DNA of 64,000 nt from Paralichthys olivaceus (GCF_024713975.1 NC_091098.1:22079316-22143315); one strand, 5' to 3'; shown: positions 25,125 through 39,260, numbered from the stretch's first letter. The notes: generated from the sequence alone by a model not told the origin. A program made the numbers and translations.

Positions 25125-27806
25125 GTGAGTGAACTCCAGGTCAGCGCTCTGCTTCACTGGACGATGGCGAACCGCGGCGCTGGATCCCATTTGTGTTATT
25201 TCAGCCTGTTTTTTTAATTTGTCGTTTTCTCTCCCGAGCTAGCGCAGGGACGGGGCTGCTAGCTTTTGTTGTGCTGTTGACGTTGACGCTCCCGCATCGC
25301 TCGTCGAAAACTGATTTTCAGTCTCTTCGGCGTCGGTTTCATTGAAAGATGGTGAAGCTGTGTCATGCGTGTGTGTGTGTGTGCGTGACATGTTGAACTC
25401 CTGAACATGCGGTGCACACGTCAAGCTAAAGGCTGGACGCGGACTGCGGTGGTTTTTTTAGCGGATGTCGGGTCCATTCATATCGCGTTGGGGGCGAACT
25501 CGACGTTTCTGCGGCGAGCGAAGCTAACGTTACCTCCACGTTAACGGGGATTCACGATACATTTACGACGTTTCCCCGGCGGGAGACGTGTGTGTGTGTG
25601 TGCAGGAGATATTTGAGGCTAAGCTGCTTCACAAACAACACGGAGCCAGATCCTCAGACATTATCCGAGTTTAACACGTGATCCAACTCTCGACAGTATG
25701 AACCCTGCACGAGATGATTTTATTTTTTGAATCGTCTCACTGACGCTGAAACAGTAAATCTGAAGACAGCCCCTGAAACTTGGGTCGAATAATTGCTTTG
25801 TAATTCACGACAAACTAAGTGTGTAGGGAACCAGATCGAGACAAGGAGAAAGTTACGTGATTAAAAATGTAAAATCAAAGCTAAAAGCACTATTTATTGT
25901 GATATGTGTCTACTTTTTAAAATCAAAAATAGATCCTGTAAAACACCGAAGCAAAAACTATACATACTGAGCATAGACACAAATCTCTTTGTTTATAGTT
26001 TTCAATATTCTGCTATATATATCACATAATAAACTAATTACACTCTATAACACTCTTTTATAGCTGCCTTTATACTATTTGTATTGAATTATTTGCTTTG
26101 TTGATTAATGTCACGTGAAAGAGCTGCAGATTATGCTGCTCCTTTCTTTTGAGATTTGAGATTTTGTGTTTGCATTTAAATTGTTTTGTTCGGTCGGTGA
26201 ACTAAACATACCCTGTTAAAAATATTCACATATATATAGTACAATACATGTATATAGTTTATTGTGGTTACCTGTTTTTTTTTTTATTAAGTTCACAGTG
26301 CATGGTATCACTTCTCTTTCGAATGTATTTCCGTGATTTGAGACTTTTGGCCTTCACTAGACTACTTCGGAGATATTGACTTGTAGTGCAAGTGTAACAT
26401 CACGCATTAGAAGATAAAGACTGCGTTTAATGGGGGGGGGTGGCAGTTGTTTGCTCTTTCGGAAAGGTCTCCTCGCAGTGTTTCCCTCATTTCCTCCCCA
26501 TTCTTTATGGAGTGGTGGCCCCCGCTGCTAGAGAGTTGCCCCTGTTGTGAGAATACTTAAAAAAACAGTTTTAAAAAAATCATCATGAGCATATTATTTA
26601 GCCCATTCCTTAGACAGGTGCACTGCAACACGACTGTTCAATTATCATAATCCCACAGTAGATAATATCTGATTTCACTCGCAGTGGAACCGAGGTGGGA
26701 TGATCCCCGTGTTCAGCCTGGCTCTTACAAACCAAATCACCCCCGGCATCTTCAAAAATGCCTACAGGAAACACTGCCCTTTGTCTTCACATCTAATCCC
26801 CATCCTGAAAGCAAAAGTAAACAGTGGAAAACCTCACCAACAACCGCCTGTTTTGATTAGATAGGTTGTAGTTTCAGAAAAAACAGGAGCTCAGTTTTAA
26901 CAGTAGAAGTTCTAACTTGTGTTTGAATGACCTCGCTGCAGCTGCAGACATTAAACGGCACTCAGTTGTTTCTTGTCACTTTCAAACACATAAATGACTG
27001 AATGTTATGTCATCTGTATTTGGTTTGTTGCTTGGTTCGGACTTTATCAGTGTATACAGTAAAGCGTGATCTTATCATCATGTCAGATGCAGCCTAAATG
27101 TTGACGCGATTGATCGATCAACAGATTGATTTCAGTTTGTAAATCTGACAGTAAGGTAATCCTGAAAGTAATGATATTATCACTGAGTCTACGTGGTCAG
27201 TTTTATCTCAGGCTTTGTCCGTTGGTTTCCATCTGTGCACATTATTTGTTTGCCCACTTTGTTTACCTTTATTTATGCTGCTTAGCTTTCAGACTCAAAC
27301 ACTCTCAACCTGTATATATAATAGTCTACTTGTGCATTGTACTACCTGCCACAGCCGTTTATTGCACCACCTGGTTAATGGTAAATTGTTCCAGAAGGAA
27401 GATATGTTTGCACATAAACACAGACCCAGGGCCCCTGTGTTTACAGTAGCCATGGCAGCACTCAGTTATTCAACAAATAGACCTGTGCTTGTTCCTCTCC
27501 CACTTGTAGAAGAGAATGTTTGTCTTGGTGGGTTGGGTGATAACCGTGTAGTTCTTAACTTTTAGTGCTACGTTCTGTTCCATACAGCACAGTTACTTTC
27601 ACATAGTGAATGACTGCATTGTCAGTGCATTACAGCGACTATAGAATTCTGTTAAGTTTTCCTCGGGGCATGGTACTTGTAATTACTTGTTAAGTGATAG
27701 TTTTGTCAGTGAGTAAGCAGTATTGTGTTTGTGTTCTTCCTGTATTTCCTCATATTGTTCTGCTCTCTCCAGCTGTTTTCATTTACGCACATTTCCTTTC
27801 TCTCAG
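25125..27806 (+). other. foxp1 intron 1
   Basis: It starts CpG-rich, with GT runs at about 25370-25383 and 25590-25602, and becomes AT-rich. No coding exon or repeat body was recognised. Confidence 0.4.
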
Positions 27807-27821
27807 GTCAGTGAAGTCCAG

Positions 27822-30800
27822 ATGCATGAGTCTGGGTCAGAACCAACAAGCCACACAATTCCAGCAAGTCAAACAGAGAACGAGAGTCCTACTGAGAATG
27901 AGAGTCGACTGAGCAGCAGCCTGTCTCCTCCTCCAGAGGCTCCAAGGGTCAGTCTTCCCAGCTGCAGCTTTCTCACTCACTAGCATTGGTTTTAAACTTT
28001 TTTATTCACAAAAGAATTAGTGCATGTGATGCTGAGTCTTTGCATATTCCACAAAAAAATATCACCGTGGCGTGTAATGTGTAATTCAACATGAAATTAA
28101 TTGGCAACTCTTTTGATGGTTGATCAAGTTTTTTGGGTCATTCTCCAAACAAGATGCCCAACATTTCCTGTTTGTAGCATTCAAATTGTGCTGATTTCCT
28201 ATTTACAGTTGAACTGTTGGTCCCAAAGAGTCTTTGGCAGAATTAATCGTGTGCTCGCAAAATTATAGTGGCAGCTTTTAGTTTTTTCCTGGGACACACG
28301 TTAAGCCATCCGACACTTCTCAGTTGTGAGGATTTGCTGGTTTTCACTGTTTTCTGCTTTTCATTGGTTGTTGTTGGACAAAAGAAGCAATTATACAGTG
28401 TCACTTTGGTTTGATCTATCAGGTTTAGTGGCTCAATCACAGATTATACTTTTTTCGTGGCAGCCTTGAAATGATTCTGTTCAGAAAAGCCATTTTTACC
28501 ACTGTGCAGTTTCTTCTGTACCACACCATGCTGCTTCACAGGGGCATGTGTAAATATTTGTTCACAATGCTACGTAGTGTATGTGTTGCCCCTAACACAT
28601 CTGCTCTTACTGCACTTTACTGTGAATCATAATTAGATATGCTACATTTGATTTTATCCACAGCTGGTCTGGTCTCCTAACACCATATATTTTCTTGTCA
28701 GTCTTCTCAAACATAAAACGTAGAAGGTGATACTGAACCGAGGGCAGACAGCTTACCGATGTTTGAGAAGTTAAGCTATTTGTTTTTATACGTGTCAAGG
28801 TATTGCTGAACCTCTCAGTTTGTCTGTCTCGGTTTCTCTGAAGCTCAGTGTTTTCTATTTATGCTGGAGGGGACCACAGGAGTGGGGGGAGGTTATACTG
28901 AGGTTTGGAGGGGGAGACGGAGCACCGGCTCCTGCTGGGCCGAGCGATCTGCGTTTTATTCTTAAGTTTGTTTACACTCTCGTCATGTGGGTTAGAGGGG
29001 CACGGTTAGAATGCAAGGCAGCACATCATTGCTGAGAAGCCATATATATTTATGTTTTAGGAAGACTTGTGAATGTAGAGTGTCAGGTTTGTCCAAGTCA
29101 AACAGTTTATTTGTGAGATTATAGTCACAGAATATTTTGATCAGGATTTAACATTTGCTTTGACAAAATATCTGTTGTTGCCAAATGTAATATCTTTAGA
29201 TCTTATCTTATTAAATCTAACAAGTATAACTGCTTCTGCAAATTGTTCCTGCTTTTGGCTCGGGCCACACCCATCAGCCCACATTAGCAAGTATTAAATC
29301 TCATAAGAAGGAACATATTGTGTTTGTTTTTCAGCCAGTTTTCAGTGTTTCTATTTGCTGTCAGTCATCTCAGAGTTCACAAGACCAGTCTTGCGGGAAC
29401 AGATCAGTGTTTACACTCAGTTGCTCGCTGGTATGACTTTCAACAAAAACAACAACAGAAGATGTTTGGACTTGCTGGCTGCCATGGCAACGGGGATTAG
29501 GCAAAGGCTGTTGTTGTGTTGATGGTGTCCACAGAAAAATAGAGGGGCCAACTGGCTCTGTCTGTGGGATAGACCTATTTTCAATGCTTTGGTGGCCACC
29601 TCTGCAGCATTGAATTTCACAAGAAAGGACAAACCAGGAGGCAGTCGTCTGTTATTGTTAGCCCAGAGCCTGTGTGAAATTCACTGTCAGTTTGTTTACC
29701 CGTTTCAAAACAAGCCCCAGCCTCGGAGAGAAATGTTTGTTTGTGGATCAGGCCTTAATTAAAATACGAATCTCAAGTTCTGTTTTCGTAAACAGGCCCT
29801 GTATGCTTTTTATTCATTATTTATATCTCTGTGCAATTTTGATTACTCTGTTTATGTTTACAGTAAACATCCCTTGAGCTGTGAGGCTTGACAGTGAGGG
29901 GGGAGGGTGTGGTAATTGCTGCATTCCGAGCAGAGGATGTTGTTGTTGTTTTTGTGGCACTGGTTGTTGTTTTGGTGGAGCTCTAATTCCCCTAAGCCAC
30001 CCAGAGTTGTTGTTGTTTATGTTTATTTCATTTTTAGCAGAAAAATTGCAAATTGCAATTTTTTCTAAACTGACCAGTGAAGTAGAACAGATAAATAAGC
30101 AGAACTCTGTGTTACTATCAATTTTATTCTGAACTGGGGCAAGAGAGATAGGAGTAGAGCTACAATAATTTGTTGATTAATCAATTAGTTCAACTGTATT
30201 GACAGAGGAAGAATTATATAAGTCATTCATAGACATACAAACACATTTGAAGACTATTTTACTATTTTCTGATATTTTATACACAAATCAAATCAGGAAA
30301 GTTTAAATCACGTGTTGAAAATAACCGCAAATGTATGTTTGTAGTTTTTAGTTATCTTTCATCTGCTGTTTTATATAAATACAGTGAATTAAACACCCAT
30401 GTAAACCACCTTCGTACCCCACCTATTACCATATTGTGATATTTATGACGCTGAGTTTCTCTCCTCTCTATCAGAGCATATGGGCGAAAACTACAGTTCA
30501 GTGTGAGAACAGACTCTGTAGTGAGAGTCATTATTTAAAGAAAACCCCGTTAGAAAATGTGTTAAACTTACAGATATGACCGAGGAATCCGTTGATATGT
30601 GGCTGTTTTCCGTAATCCCCCCGCCATGATTGAAGAGACATGGTCTCTTGTTTACATGTAAATACACTGATTGTTTTTATGGAGATGGGATAGATTGGAT
30701 GTAAGTGGCACGCACACACATGGCCACATCCATTTTGTAAATTTTTTGTCACGGGGGTTGTTTGTCATCCACAGTGTTGTCCTCCTCTTCTGTGGTATGG

Positions 30801-33800
30801 ATGTGAATTCACTGTTCTATTCTGATATGCTTTTTCTTTGGATGATGCAGGTTCCAGTGTCATTGTCTGTGATGACCCCACCAGCAGAGGCACCACAGCA
30901 GCTTCAGCAGACCCCACAGCAACAGATCCTCAGTCCTCAGCAGCTCCAAGCTCTGCTCCAGCAGCAGAAAGCACTCATGTTACACCAGGTAATGTGTGTT
31001 TTATAAAAGCTTTGTGTGCATGTTTGCTCCCACTGGTTTTATTGTCAATAAACTTAAATATTCACCAACATTTCTGCAGCAACAAATTCAAGAGGTCTTC
31101 AAGAATCAGCAAGAGCAGCTAAATATGCAGTTGCTACAACAGAAGAATGCTGGGATTGTTAGCCAAGAGGTAACATTAATTCATTACAGCATTATTTTTA
31201 TCACTTCATGAATATTTGATTATTATATCAGTATTTATTATGCAGCCATGATAATCAACTCCTACTGAGTCTTTCTCAGTTCAGTAGCACTACAGGTTAA
31301 TGGATGGAATTCTTTAGACAATAACTGTAATTATTCTCATCGGGGTTAGGGTTAGTATCTTGTCCTGTCCTCGCCTGCTTTGAGTTTATTCTTCTAAGAT
31401 GCTTCACATGTTTAGATCTGACACGTAACTGCACCTGTGGTCTCACATACTTTAGTGCACACTCAAGTCCCAGCTATTGTCGTAACTCACACCTCAACTT
31501 GTGTGCATGTACTTTTGTCACCTCATCTGTCTTGACTGTTGACACACTTTGAAATTCTCTATCCACTTTCAGACTTAACTTGTACTTGCTATTGTTCACT
31601 TAACTGAAATCCAGGTCACACGAGTCAGAAAGTAGCTAAATGCACACGGCAGCAGTGTGAAATGTGCTCAGTGTGGTTTTTGTCCATTTAGATGAAAACT
31701 GAATTTCTTTGAGCAGTTTGAACACAAGCAAAGTACAGAAAGATTTTATTACAATGGTCGACAGAGAATATTCAACATAAAATGAGTGAAACAGTGAGCT
31801 TGTTTTATCTAAATAGCAACGTAAGCTCATTGATTGAACCTGACAAAGGCACATTTTCAAACCTACAACACATGTCCAGTGTGATGTTTAATGGTTCAAT
31901 ACAGGTTCTGTTATCTCATCCAGCTATGCTTGGTATGGAAAACAGAAATGGAAATCCACTGACTGACGTTCTGTCGTTTGTTCTGTCACAGCTGACAGCT
32001 CAGCAGATCGCCATCCAGCAGCAGCTCCTTCAGATGCAGCAGCAACATCTCCTCAACCTGCAGAGGCAAGGCCTGCTGTCTGTCCTTCCCACCAGCCCCA
32101 GCACAGCTCCAGGTATTCTGTCCTAAAGTTGTCACTGCATTTTCTTTTACTTTCAGGTTCAATGGTTGTAGTTCGCTAGTGTCTTGTTTGTCTTTGGGTC
32201 ACTTAAAGCAAACACTGCAAATGTGTACGTGCCATTTCAGGCTCTGAGAATGGTAGCATCCTGTCTACTAGTGGAGACACCAGAGAGTCCTCCGGTCATC
32301 AATCTACCCCCAATGGTCATCACAGTCTCCTGAAGAGGAAAGAAAGGTGCTTTAACATATACATAGAAAATGTTTCTGTCAATTTACCTTTATTTCATTT
32401 AAAAACTCATAAAGTCTAAAGAAACGTATCAGTTTCATCATGTTTCCTGAGTCTGGGATGGATCATTAATGTTGTCTTTGTTGCAGTGGGACAATGGATG
32501 AAAACACACAAACTAGCCATCCTCTGTATGGAAATGGAATGTGCAAATGGCCTGGCTGTGAGACTGTGTTTGGAGACTTTCAGGCTTTTCTCAAGTGAGT
32601 AGTCAAAGTTAACTTATTCACTTCTATCTGGACGTGCATTGAGACTATGAAGTATCTAATTATGGAAAAAATGCAAATTCGGAGGGACAAATTAAAGGAA
32701 AACCCTAAAAAGGAGAATCACCCTATTAAAAACCATTGGGAGATTTTGGACTGATGTGTCAGACAGTGCTCTGTGCAAGTTGTCCTGGCAGCTGGTGGTG
32801 GTTTAACACCCTGCTGTGACACTGCCTGTTGGTTTTCCTTTAATTTGTCACCTCTCAGTATGTTCTGTATTTTTCTCATAGGGTTTAATTATCACATCTT
32901 AAATTGGAGCTAAAAGAAATTGTGAAAATCTACTGATATGTACTTCTTACTTTTTAAATATTAAAATTATATTAATTTATTCTTCCAGCATGTTTGCTCT
33001 CTACCACACCTGTTGCCTGCACAGTAGTTTCCCTAAAGTATGTCATGATGTAAATTTGTTTCTGCAGACATTTGAACGGTGAACATATACTGGACGACAA
33101 GAGTACAGCTCAGTGTCGTGTGCAGATGCAAGTGGTTCAGCAGCTGGAATTGCAGGTATAAATTCAGTCTATTTCTCTTCAAGCTAATCCTTTAATATTT
33201 CTTTTTTATCTCAAACAAAAGGGACAGTTAACAGCAATTCACATTTATAAATATACGTATCCAGTCCTTTTCTTAAAACTACTGAAAAGTAAGTTTTCTA
33301 AAAACTCCAGGGAATGTCTGAATGTTTGCAAAATGTGTTTTCACACCAGCCCTGGAAACAGAAGTGATGTCTTCAGATAATTACACTTCTCTGGATGCCA
33401 GAAACAAACTCATTCCCACACTGAATGTCGTTTCATCATTTAACACAAGCCGTGAATTCTCTGACTCTCAACTTCTATTTCGGTCCTCTCATCTCACACA
33501 GCTGAAGAAGGACAAAGAGCGACTGCAAGCTATGATGGCTCATCTCAAGTCCTCTGAACCCAAACCCGCAGTGCAGCCTGTAAGTACCTGCCATGACTGT
33601 TTACTTCAATTAAAATAAATATTGTTTTGCTGGCACTTAAAGTGACGTTTTCCTGACTCGGCTACTTTGTGTTTTCAGGGGAATCTGGTGTCTAATGTGT
33701 CCTTCTCCCAGGCAACATTGCCCAAAGGCCTTCCTCCTATGAGCCTGTCTCAGAGTGCCACGGCACCGTCCACACCCCTGACGCCACTCTCTGAATCCCC

Positions 33801-36322
33801 TTCAGTCCTCACTCCCAATAGCATGTTCACTGGGACCCCTGTACGGAGGCGGTACAGCCGCTCAGTGAGCCAAGGTAACGGTGAGATCACGACAAACAAC
33901 TTTCAAAAATACATTTGTATTGCTGGTTTGAACTGAAACATGATTCTGGTAAGATGCACATACATGTTATTTCACATGTACGCTCATTTCATCTCTTAGA
34001 GTGATTTAAATCCTATCATATATCAGTTTCTTTCATAATTGGAAATGGTTCTTCTATGTTTCCAGTCTGTTCTGTCTGTGGATATGTATAAATAATGCTT
34101 GTTAATGTTTTTCCACAGATATAATTGATAACAAGGAGTTCTACTTGAGCACAGAAGTTAGACCACCATTCACATATGCCTCTCTAATAAGACAGGTAAC
34201 GTTTACCGTCCTTACTCAACACAGCCACAGAAATATTAAAACGCTGATGGAAACATGAATTCACAGGCAGATGTGCTCTTCATCTCTTTCAGGCGATATA
34301 CGAGTCACCCCGGAATCAGCTGACATTAAATGAAATCTACAACTGGTTCACGAGAAACTTTGCATATTTCCGGCGCAATGCAGCTACTTGGAAGGTACGA
34401 ACCTGTGAAATGTCCTTGGACATCAAAATGTGACACAGGAAAAGTGTTTTGTTGTGTTAAGATGTAACTAGGTTGATGCTAATTTAGTACTTCAGATGTG
34501 CACTGCTCCGGATCTAATTCTTTTCTTTCATCATCTTCTAGAACGCCGTCAGACACAATCTCAGCCTCCATAAATGCTTTGTACGTTTGGAGAACGTGAA
34601 GGGAGCCGTGTGGACGGTAGATGAAATTGAGTTCCACAGAAGACGGCCCCAGAAGACTGCTGGTAGTGGGTACGTGGACGTGTTCTCAGATAGAAAGTCT
34701 CTTCCCCGGCAGTATTTCACCTCGCAGGGACACACGTTGTGGATTCTTGGAAGAATTCGGTCGAACCAATGTGTGAAACATGATTTTGTGTGAAACAAAA
34801 TAGAGCCACCTCTTGTTTGTTTGCCATTTGCTCAAACCTACAAGTCGCACTAAGACTTTGGAACAACCGTGACCTCTCCCCTTGATACACCGCTATCAGG
34901 CGATCATTGAAAATATCATGTGAGGATTTTGTTTTGTCATGCTTTGTAACTATGACTCAAAACACTGACTCGTGTGGATTTCAAACAAACAGACCTGCGA
35001 TCACTGCTTCACAGTGTACAAGGCTGTTTGAGGGCTGCAGTAGACTGTGCACTGAAAGCCAGTAAACTGTATAAAGATGGATGATCACGGTTCCACCAAT
35101 ACACATAGTCGACCAACCATTTCAGTCTCAACCATCAATCGTGATGTTACTAGTTTTAAAAAAAATCAATTAACTAATTAACACCATTATTGGAAAAATG
35201 TCGTGAACGCACATCAGTGTGATGAGAACTGCTGAAATGACAGAAACCACCTCTGAGGAAACGGATTTGACTTTTTAGTTTGGCTAACATGGAGGAGGTG
35301 TGGTGCTGTCTATCTTTGTTTCCAGTCTACGAACCCGCCCTGAAGTATGACGTGGCTGTAATCTCAGGTGTCAACACATAGACCTAACTTGTTATAATGT
35401 ATTTGTGTCCTCACAGATCCATGCTGAAGAACTCTCAGAGCCGTCAGAGCTCAGCTCATCAGGTAAGAGAACATCTGTTGTTCTCAAGTTTGTTTATACG
35501 TCAGTGTCATTTAAATGTTTATAATAAGAGGCTGTTGCAGTGAAAGGTGGCTGCAGCTACATATGAAAACTGAGGACGTTTGTTTTTTCAGAGCGGTGGT
35601 CTGGACAGCTCTCACTACAGTTCAGCCTCCATAGGCAGCATCCCGCTGCACTCCCTGCCTCATGTTCTCCAAGAGCAGATGAACGGAGCCCTTGCGAATG
35701 GATCAGGATATCACAGTGACAGCAGTGCCACACAGTCCCCTCCGCAAGCTTTGTGAGTTTCACCTCCAGCCCTCTGTTCCCTGAGCTCTGCAGTGACCTG
35801 GTATTAGCGTCCACCCTGAGTGATCACACCACAAGTGGTCGGTTAACATATGTTAACGCCACAACAACGTGACCACCTCATAATGTCTGATACTTCGCTT
35901 AAATTTGTAAAATCATTCACAGCGCAGCTGGACAAGAATTCATTCAACCCCTTCTGACTCTCTCTGCATACAGAGCAGGAGACACACGCAGGACAAATTT
36001 AAATCCGGTGTCAGGTGTGAACAGATGCTGTTCACTCAGATCTCACAGGACGGATGTTAACACCAGGCCTTTGACTCAGTTACGGTTTAATATGCAATGA
36101 TGTGATTAAAAATCCTGATTGTGTGTGTTTTCTTTTAATCTGCATGGTTATGGAACCAGCATTAAAGAGGAGCAGGAGGATGAGGAGATATGTGAAAATT
36201 ACCCCTACGAATCTCCGGAGAGCACGGACGAGCACGGCCACAGCCCCGAGATGAACCAGGAAGAAGACAACAGCAGCCTAAGGAGGCACAATCTCCATCT
36301 GGATCGCATGCCTTCCCTCTGA
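27822..36322 (+). CDS. foxp1: Forkhead box P1, divergent teleost copy, 15 coding exons
   Basis: This is a transcriptional repressor. The coding exons are 27822-27947, 30851-30988, 31080-31169, 31992-32112, 32241-32346, 32487-32594, 33068-33155, 33502-33579, 33679-33874, 34119-34195, 34293-34394, 34542-34669, 35417-35462, 35592-35752 and 36160-36322, giving 1728 nt or 575 residues. There is a short Q-rich region ([17 protein letters not shown]). A C2H2 finger with [14 protein letters not shown] (about residues 205-237) is followed by a leucine zipper ([20 protein letters not shown]) that mediates dimerisation. The forkhead (about 360-445) carries [34 protein letters not shown] and [20 protein letters not shown]. 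It is about 100 residues shorter than human FOXP1, lacks the exon with ALQVARQLLLQQ, and has an unusual tail ([15 protein letters not shown]). The call rests on the finger and forkhead plus synteny with eif4e3, mdfic2 and mitf. The teleost a/b copy is uncertain; synteny with the gadusol locus suggests foxp1b. Confidence 0.9.
27948..30850 (+). other. foxp1 intron 2, no exon recognised
   Basis: In other vertebrates an additional Q-rich exon lies in this part of the gene. I looked for ALQVARQLLLQQ-like coding on the plus strand and found none. It contains a repeat end near 30155 and otherwise ordinary AT-rich sequence. Confidence 0.4.
30150..30330 (+). repeat. Degraded copy of the 'GCTGCAACTAA / GATTAATCAATTA' repeat
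   Basis: AGAGCTACAATAATTTGTTG, then ATTAATCAATTAGTT and the later ACTATTTTCTGATATTTTAT blocks match the order of the repeat also seen at 8358-8610. Strongly diverged. Confidence 0.4.
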
Positions 36323-36634
36323 CCGCGAGGTCCGAGTTCTCCGCTGCAAGTTCTCACTCACCGCCTGTGTGACTTTGTATTCCAAAAAAAAAAAAAAAAC
36401 TGCTTCATCTACATAACCAAACCACTCTGTTCTTTGGGATTTTCTTCAATATCTGCCTTTCTTATTTTCGTTCACGATCTAGTTCTTAAATCTTTCTGTA
36501 CAGTAGAGTGATATCACAGAAATTGTCTTTTCATGATTTTTCTTATTTTATATATATATATATACCTGTACACAAAAGGACCATGAAGAGCAAAGAAGCC
36601 AAAGCAAAGGGAACATCGATGATTAGCACTTCAC

Positions 36635-36640
36635 AATAAA
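36635..36640 (+). promoter_or_regulatory. Poly(A) signal of foxp1
   Basis: AATAAA about 310 bp past the foxp1 stop; a second hexamer lies at 36940-36945. Confidence 0.45.
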
Positions 36641-37701
36641 AGAAATCTCCCCTCCTTGTAGCTACTTTATGCTGAGTAGGGGACCACACTACCTGATTTT
36701 ATTTTAGTAGTCACAATATTTAAAATGTAGAGGAAGTAAAGAAAATGTTCACTGCCAACGTGATCTGATATATTTGTATTTAAAGTATAATCAATTGATC
36801 AAAAGAATACGTAACTTCTCTATGCTTGTTTTTTTTTTTAACCCCTCCCACAAACATTGTTCAAATTTGCTCTACTGGAGCTTGTAAGAGTAGATACTAT
36901 AGATTTACCATTATTGTAAACCGATGCATCTCTATGAATAATAAATTCCTCATGATAAATGTGAACACTCTGTGTCCTCTATCTACATTCATGGTCGTCT
37001 TCAGTAATGAAGTTATGGTCTGGTGATGTTTTGTTTTTTACCTGATAACAGCCCCACTTCTCTCCGTCAACGGTAATGACTTCTTAATGGAAGGTAATGG
37101 AACAAAGCAAATGTTCCGGGTGGCGAACTTTCCACTGTGGTATGTCTATTTTAACATCCTATAAATTCACCTCTGTACTATCAGCGGATGTGGTTTGAAC
37201 AATGATCATTGTGAAAACCTCTGATTGAAGATAATACATTACTCCAGGATAATTTTCTCATTGTCCCACAGAACCCAGGTGTTTGATAAGTGGCTCTAGT
37301 TCGGCCCTCCGTCGATAAAATGCCATAATTGAGTGGATCTTCTGGGCATCGCAGATTTGTAGTTGTGCTTCGTGACTGGCAAGTATTGATCGACGTGGAG
37401 TGTGCTCACAATGCGGGCGTGTGCATGATGATGGGACGTACTTGAGCTCAACCTCAGAGGGATTACAGTGTTGCAGAGGCTTCGGTTTACGCTGTTGGAT
37501 TGTTAACCAGCACAGACGGGTAATCTTCACAGCAAATTCATCTGCAGGATTATTATTATTAATGTTTTTAACCAGTTTAGTTTTTCTTGCATGATTCCTT
37601 TATATTTAACTCAAAAACAAGAGGTTGCATGAATGTTTTATTCTCTGACAAATGTTAGTCTTTAGTTGTGTTTCTCTTCTCACCACTTTGTCCTGCACAA
37701 G

Positions 37702-38895
37702 ATGACAACTCCTTCAAAGCCTCCTGTGAATGATCAGGATTATATCAAGCTTGAGGAGCTGGGAGACCATGTTTCTGATGGTAGGTCGTTCAGTTTGTTC
37801 TGCTTCTGACTAGAATACTTCATGTGGTCCCTGACCAGTGTTTGCAGGAGAGTTTATTTTTTCCTGAGAAGCTGAAATAGACCCAAATAAATAGAATCTA
37901 ATCTTATCTCTTCTTGTTGAAGTTGTATGGAGCAAATATTTTCACTTCACATCTCACCTCCCAGACTTGATGTTAATTTTACCCTGACAGATACAATGCA
38001 ATGCAAAAAAAATATTCACAAATGGTTTCAGTATTTATGTTTATGAATATCAAAACTTACTCTTACATAAAAATCTGTGCTGAAAAGATCAGAATGTATG
38101 TTGACACCTTACAAAAACAATTATCTTTAGTAATTGTACTGATTGTTATAATCATATAATAATTTGTGCATCTGTTTCCTGCTTCTTCCTTTTCAAAGGG
38201 AATGACCCCAAACCAGTGACTGGCAGTCCAACCAGAGAGACCACAGGGATGTTCGGTGTTCTCCGCAGACCAAGCACCATCTCAGAGCTAGAGCTGGACA
38301 TGGTAGAGGCCGAGCCCAGCTCCCATGATCCCCTGGGGGGCAGTGAATTGGGCGGCTCCAGCTGCTCCATGTGTTCTGACATGTTTAAGAGCAGCAGCAG
38401 CCATTTGTCATCAGATGATTCATACCAGCCGGGCACTGGAGGTACGGTTAACTGCTCGAAGGTAGAGCAGCTGATGCAGTTGAACAGAAAATAGCATGAG
38501 AATGTTTTTCTAATCATTAACAACACTATCAAATCTTGATTCATGCTTAGAGGTGCGCCACATGACACCTTCAGAGATTTGAACTTCTCTCTTTTGACCT
38601 TTTCCTCTGTTCCTCCACGTCACCACCACCAGATGACTGCGCAGCGCTCCTGCTCGCCTGTCTGTACTGTCGTTTCCACGAGTTAATGGCCCTGCTACCG
38701 GATACCTGCGAGAGGGCAGTGAGCCGCTGTTTTCCCTCGTACAAAAACATCATGGCGGCCAGTGAGTGGGATGAGCAGGGACAGGACTGCTGCGGTCACA
38801 AGCTGGAGCTGGACTGTAACTTCTTTGAGTCCTGTAAGGACGCAGGCGACCTCGTGGAGCTGGCCATGGAGATATCAGAGGTGTGCTATCGCTGA
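37702..38895 (+). CDS. mdfic2: MyoD family inhibitor domain-containing protein 2, three exons
   Basis: This is a member of the I-mfa family (MDFI, MDFIC, MDFIC2). Members carry a C-terminal cysteine-rich domain that binds and restrains transcription factors; MDFI and MDFIC have also been reported as PIEZO channel auxiliary subunits. The exons are 37702-37780, 38199-38441 and 38633-38895, giving 585 nt or 194 residues. The acidic/serine-rich middle has TISELELDMVEAEPSSHDP, GGSSCSMCSDMF and SSSSHLSSDDSYQPGTGG. The I-mfa-like domain starts at about residue 108 with DDCAALLLACLYCRFHELM, then CERAVSRCFPSY, DCCGHKLELDCNFFESC, and ends MEISEVCYR. It has fewer cysteines than MDFI and MDFIC, as I recall for MDFIC2. 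Order foxp1-mdfic2-mitf is conserved in vertebrates. AATAAA at 39278-39283 may end the transcript. Confidence 0.85.
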
Positions 38896-39039
38896 AACGT
38901 TCCCCTCTGACCTGCGATGAAACAAAAATCACCACGTTATACATTCATTTAAAATGATGCTGCTCAACTGACATTTACTTTACACCCTCGTGTTTCTCAT
39001 GCTGCATATAACAGATAACTAGAGTCAGACTCAATAGAA

Positions 39040-39260
39040 ATAACACCTCCGCCACGGCCCGAAGAAGAAGATTTAAATTCGCCATATCCAGGTTTTCATC
39101 TTGATCTGCACCCAATGGCACACACTCATAAAAGCCAGTTCCCTAAATACTTCTTTCATCAAGATGATTCATGGGAAAATGGTGAAAATCTTTATTACAA
39201 AAAAACGCCCTATTTTGCGATGTTAAAGAAAGTGATAAAAACAAAATCCTGGATCTGTCA
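39040..39260 (+). repeat. Degraded dispersed repeat beginning CACCTCCGCCACGG
   Basis: It contains ACACCTCCGCCACGGCCC, a GATCTGCACCCAATGGCA block, CATGGGAAAATGGTGAAAAT and GATGTTAAAGAAAGTG. These are the same inner blocks, in the same order, as the 9505-9641 piece, so both belong to one family with inverted ends. Confidence 0.5.

Noticed and set aside
27822-36322. Identity as FOXP3 or FOXP4 instead of FOXP1
   Set aside because: The finger and zipper ([20 protein letters not shown]) are somewhat FOXP3/FOXP4-like, but the neighbours eif4e3, mdfic2 and mitf and the [16 protein letters not shown] / RRRYS segment fit FOXP1; a tree would settle it.
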